From NCBI GenBank assembly GCA_016867715.1, contig VGIW01000031.1, forward strand, positions 1-32,390: a DNA stretch of 32,390 nt, written 5' to 3'. This stretch comes from Candidatus Eisenbacteria bacterium. Lineage in GTDB: Bacteria; Orphanbacterota; Orphanbacteria; Orphanbacterales; Orphanbacteraceae. This document shows positions 30,759-32,390 of the stretch, piece after piece. The first letter of the stretch is position 1. Each line of letters begins with the position of its first letter. Below the pieces are notes generated by a model that saw only the letters and a list, made by a program, of their open reading frames with translations, did not search any database and was not told the DNA's origin. The position numbers and the translations under genes were made by a program.

Positions 30759-32390
30759 CTACCGGATCAGCACCATCTTCTTGGTGCTCGAGAACTCGGA
30801 CGCCTTCAGGCTGTAGAAGTACACGCCGCTCGCCACCGGCTCGCCGGAATTGCTCGTTCCGTCCCAGAGGACCGAGTGCGGCCCGGCCGCGGCGGTCCCG
30901 CTCTTCAGCGTGCGCACCTCGCGCCCCGCGGTGTCGTAGACCTTGAGATCCACCCTCCCCGCCTTCTCGATCGAGAACTCGATCGTGGTCGTCGGGTTGA
31001 ACGGGTTCGGACGGTTCGCGAGAAGCTGGTTCGTGTGCCCTGGAACGCCTCCCTCGACATCGGTGAGCCGGGTCGAGCAGACGTCGTTGATGTCCCGCGG
31101 GTTGATCTTGCGGCGCCCGTAATCGTAGTTCAAGGGGCCTTGAACGAACTGGACCGAGTCGCCGACCTGCGGGTCGTAGAGACCGTTCATGTTCGGATGG
31201 AACGGCTTGATCCCCGGTTCGAACATGTCGTCCACGGAGATCGTGTCCGCGCCGCCCTTCCAGAGAGAGAACTCGCCCCACCCGATCGTGTCGCTCAGAA
31301 CCTTGAGACCCTCGATCCGGACGAGCTTCCCTTCGTACGGTTCGGTGAGCGCCGTCGCGAGGGAGACGGTGACCGGGGCGATGACCCCGACCCCCTTCGC
31401 CGCGATGAGGACCGTGTCGATGATCGATCCCATCTGGAGGTTGCCGAAGCGGGGGCCCGCGAGACCGGAGATGAGAATCGAATCGCCCCGCGCGATTCCG
31501 TACGCTCCCATATCAGGCACGTTGCCGACGTAGCAATTGATCCCGTAGCCGAAGCCGGCGCGATCCTGGATGAACATGTGGCGGTTTAGATACGACTCGG
31601 TCGGAGCAGCCGTCGCGACCGCGCCGATGCAGATCGGACGCCCCGCGAGCGATGCGCTGTCTGCGACCGTCCGCATGAACTCGACGCTCTTCACGCCCGG
31701 GATGAACTGCTCGGTGTTCGGCGAGGTCATCGGCACCCCGTAGCTGTTCGCCACGTTCTGCACGGTGAGCGTTCGGTGCGTCAGCGTGTCGCGGAAGGAG
31801 GACATGTCGCTCGTCGTGAGGATGACGCCGAAGGAGTCGACCATCATCGCGGACGAGAGGATGTCGATGTCAAAACCTGTAATGTAGTAATTATTCGCGT
31901 TCTCTGCGGAGGCCCGATCCAGGGCGCGGTCGAACTCCACGCCGATGTGCGTGTCGTCGATCGGGTACGCGTAGCGGGTCTCCGGCGCCGGCGGAAGGCC
32001 GCAGTAGACGATGTCGTTGTTGCCGCGCGGCTGGATGCGATAGACGTTCCAAGCGAAGTCGCCGTGCCCGACGATCGTGCAGAGTGTGTCGAGCGAATCA
32101 GGGATCGCGTACGGCGCGTAGGACTTCTTGCCGATCCAGAGGGAGTCGTTCGCGGCGCAGTTCGCGTCGCTGTCGATCTCCTCGACCTGCCACCAGCGGT
32201 TCGTTCCGTCGTTCGTTCGCGTGACGCGGACCGAGTCGACCGAAACGAGCACGCCTTCCCACTTCTCCGCCTCGGTGTTGATCGAGTCGTTCAGGTCGCA
32301 GGTCGTGAGCGGGACCGGCGCAGGAACCGAGGCGGATCCCACGATCTTCGCGCAGCCGAGGTTGTTGTAGATGCGGATCTCTGTGAGCCC
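30759..32390 (-). CDS. secreted OB-fold-repeat protein with FlgD-like C-terminal sorting domain (5' end outside window)
   Basis: The frame is open from the right edge (first visible residues GLTEIRIYNNLG) to a stop at 30759, about 543 residues. Two repeats resemble the OB-fold modules that accompany secreted nucleases. The first is about 20-105 (VPLTTCDLND, then KWEGVLVSVDSVRVT). The second is about 250-370 (HMFIQDRAGFGYGINCYVG, ARGDSILISGLAG, then EPYEGKLVRIEGLKVLSD). A Big/Ig-like segment lies between. The last 80 residues are the FlgD-like module (NRPNPFNPTTTIEF, YDTAGREVRTL, LWDGTSNSGE, SGVYFYSL, MVLIR). No catalytic residues are visible in this part; an exonuclease or phosphatase domain could lie upstream, outside the window. 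Surface or secreted location is likely. Confidence 0.78.
   Translation of the reverse strand, partial: GLTEIRIYNNLGCAKIVGSASVPAPVPLTTCDLNDSINTEAEKWEGVLVSVDSVRVTRTNDGTNRWWQVEEIDSDANCAANDSLWIGKKSYAPYAIPDSLDTLCTIVGHGDFAWNVYRIQPRGNNDIVYCGLPPAPETRYAYPIDDTHIGVEFDRALDRASAENANNYYITGFDIDILSSAMMVDSFGVILTTSDMSSFRDTLTHRTLTVQNVANSYGVPMTSPNTEQFIPGVKSVEFMRTVADSASLAGRPICIGAVATAAPTESYLNRHMFIQDRAGFGYGINCYVGNVPDMGAYGIARGDSILISGLAGPRFGNLQMGSIIDTVLIAAKGVGVIAPVTVSLATALTEPYEGKLVRIEGLKVLSDTIGWGEFSLWKGGADTISVDDMFEPGIKPFHPNMNGLYDPQVGDSVQFVQGPLNYDYGRRKINPRDINDVCSTRLTDVEGGVPGHTNQLLANRPNPFNPTTTIEFSIEKAGRVDLKVYDTAGREVRTLKSGTAAAGPHSVLWDGTSNSGEPVASGVYFYSLKASEFSSTKKMVLIR

Overview
The window reads as a piece of a GC-rich bacterial chromosome, probably an uncultured member of the FCB/Fibrobacterota–Eisenbacteria neighbourhood. 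I infer this from three things: several secreted proteins ending in the same FlgD-like C-terminal module (NRPNPFNP start, W-DG and SGVYF core, end in LVR or LIR), a PorV-like outer-membrane protein, and a compact microcompartment locus whose shell set resembles the Haliangium ochraceum type. GTG starts and 4-nt ATGA/GTGA overlaps are common. Housekeeping promoters are TTGAC-type with 17-18 nt spacers.

Layout. 1-700: 5' part of a PorV-like outer-membrane protein, leftward. 945-1226: rpsT, rightward. 1258-5203: a leftward seven-gene bacterial microcompartment (BMC) operon, transcribed BMC-H, EutN/CcmL, CoA-acylating aldehyde dehydrogenase, PduT-like BMC-T, EutN/CcmL, EutN/CcmL, class II aldolase. 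Both enzymes carry helices that look like encapsulation peptides. 5288-6173: a sulfotransferase gene broken by a single-base frameshift. 6174-7149: mostly non-coding, with the relic of a FlgD-like C-terminus. 7150-10443: a large secreted HEXXH metalloprotease with a ~520-nt structured leader and a near-consensus promoter. 11170-15745: a lipoprotein, divergent tRNA-Ala(GGC) and tRNA-Leu(CAA), a secreted FG-GAP protein and a caspase-like lipoprotein. 15798-18146: a long transketolase, leftward. 18361-18684: a stand-alone CBM48-type domain protein.

18814-30108 is all leftward central metabolism and signalling. One operon encodes an HK with a globin-like N-terminus overlapping a radical SAM protein. 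A second encodes acyl-CoA (propionyl-type) carboxylase: carboxyltransferase, biotin carboxylase, biotin carrier, and, by a 4-nt overlap, a sigma54 enhancer-binding response regulator. A third (ferredoxin, alpha, fused beta-gamma, then a small cysteine-rich receiver) encodes a 2-oxoacid:ferredoxin oxidoreductase and starts behind an exact sigma54 -24/-12 promoter just downstream of that regulator. 30202-30606 is cytidine deaminase, preceded by two copies of a TTGTACCTGGTACAA-like palindrome whose core recurs upstream of rpsT. 30759 to the right edge is a secreted OB-fold-like protein with the FlgD-like tail.

How they may work together (inference): the BMC aldolase would make a short aldehyde that the encapsulated dehydrogenase turns into an acyl-CoA. 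The carboxylase and the 2-oxoacid oxidoreductase would handle acyl-CoA/2-oxoacid interconversion under sigma54 control. The locus shows no phosphotransacylase or alcohol dehydrogenase to recycle CoA and NADH, so those would have to be elsewhere.
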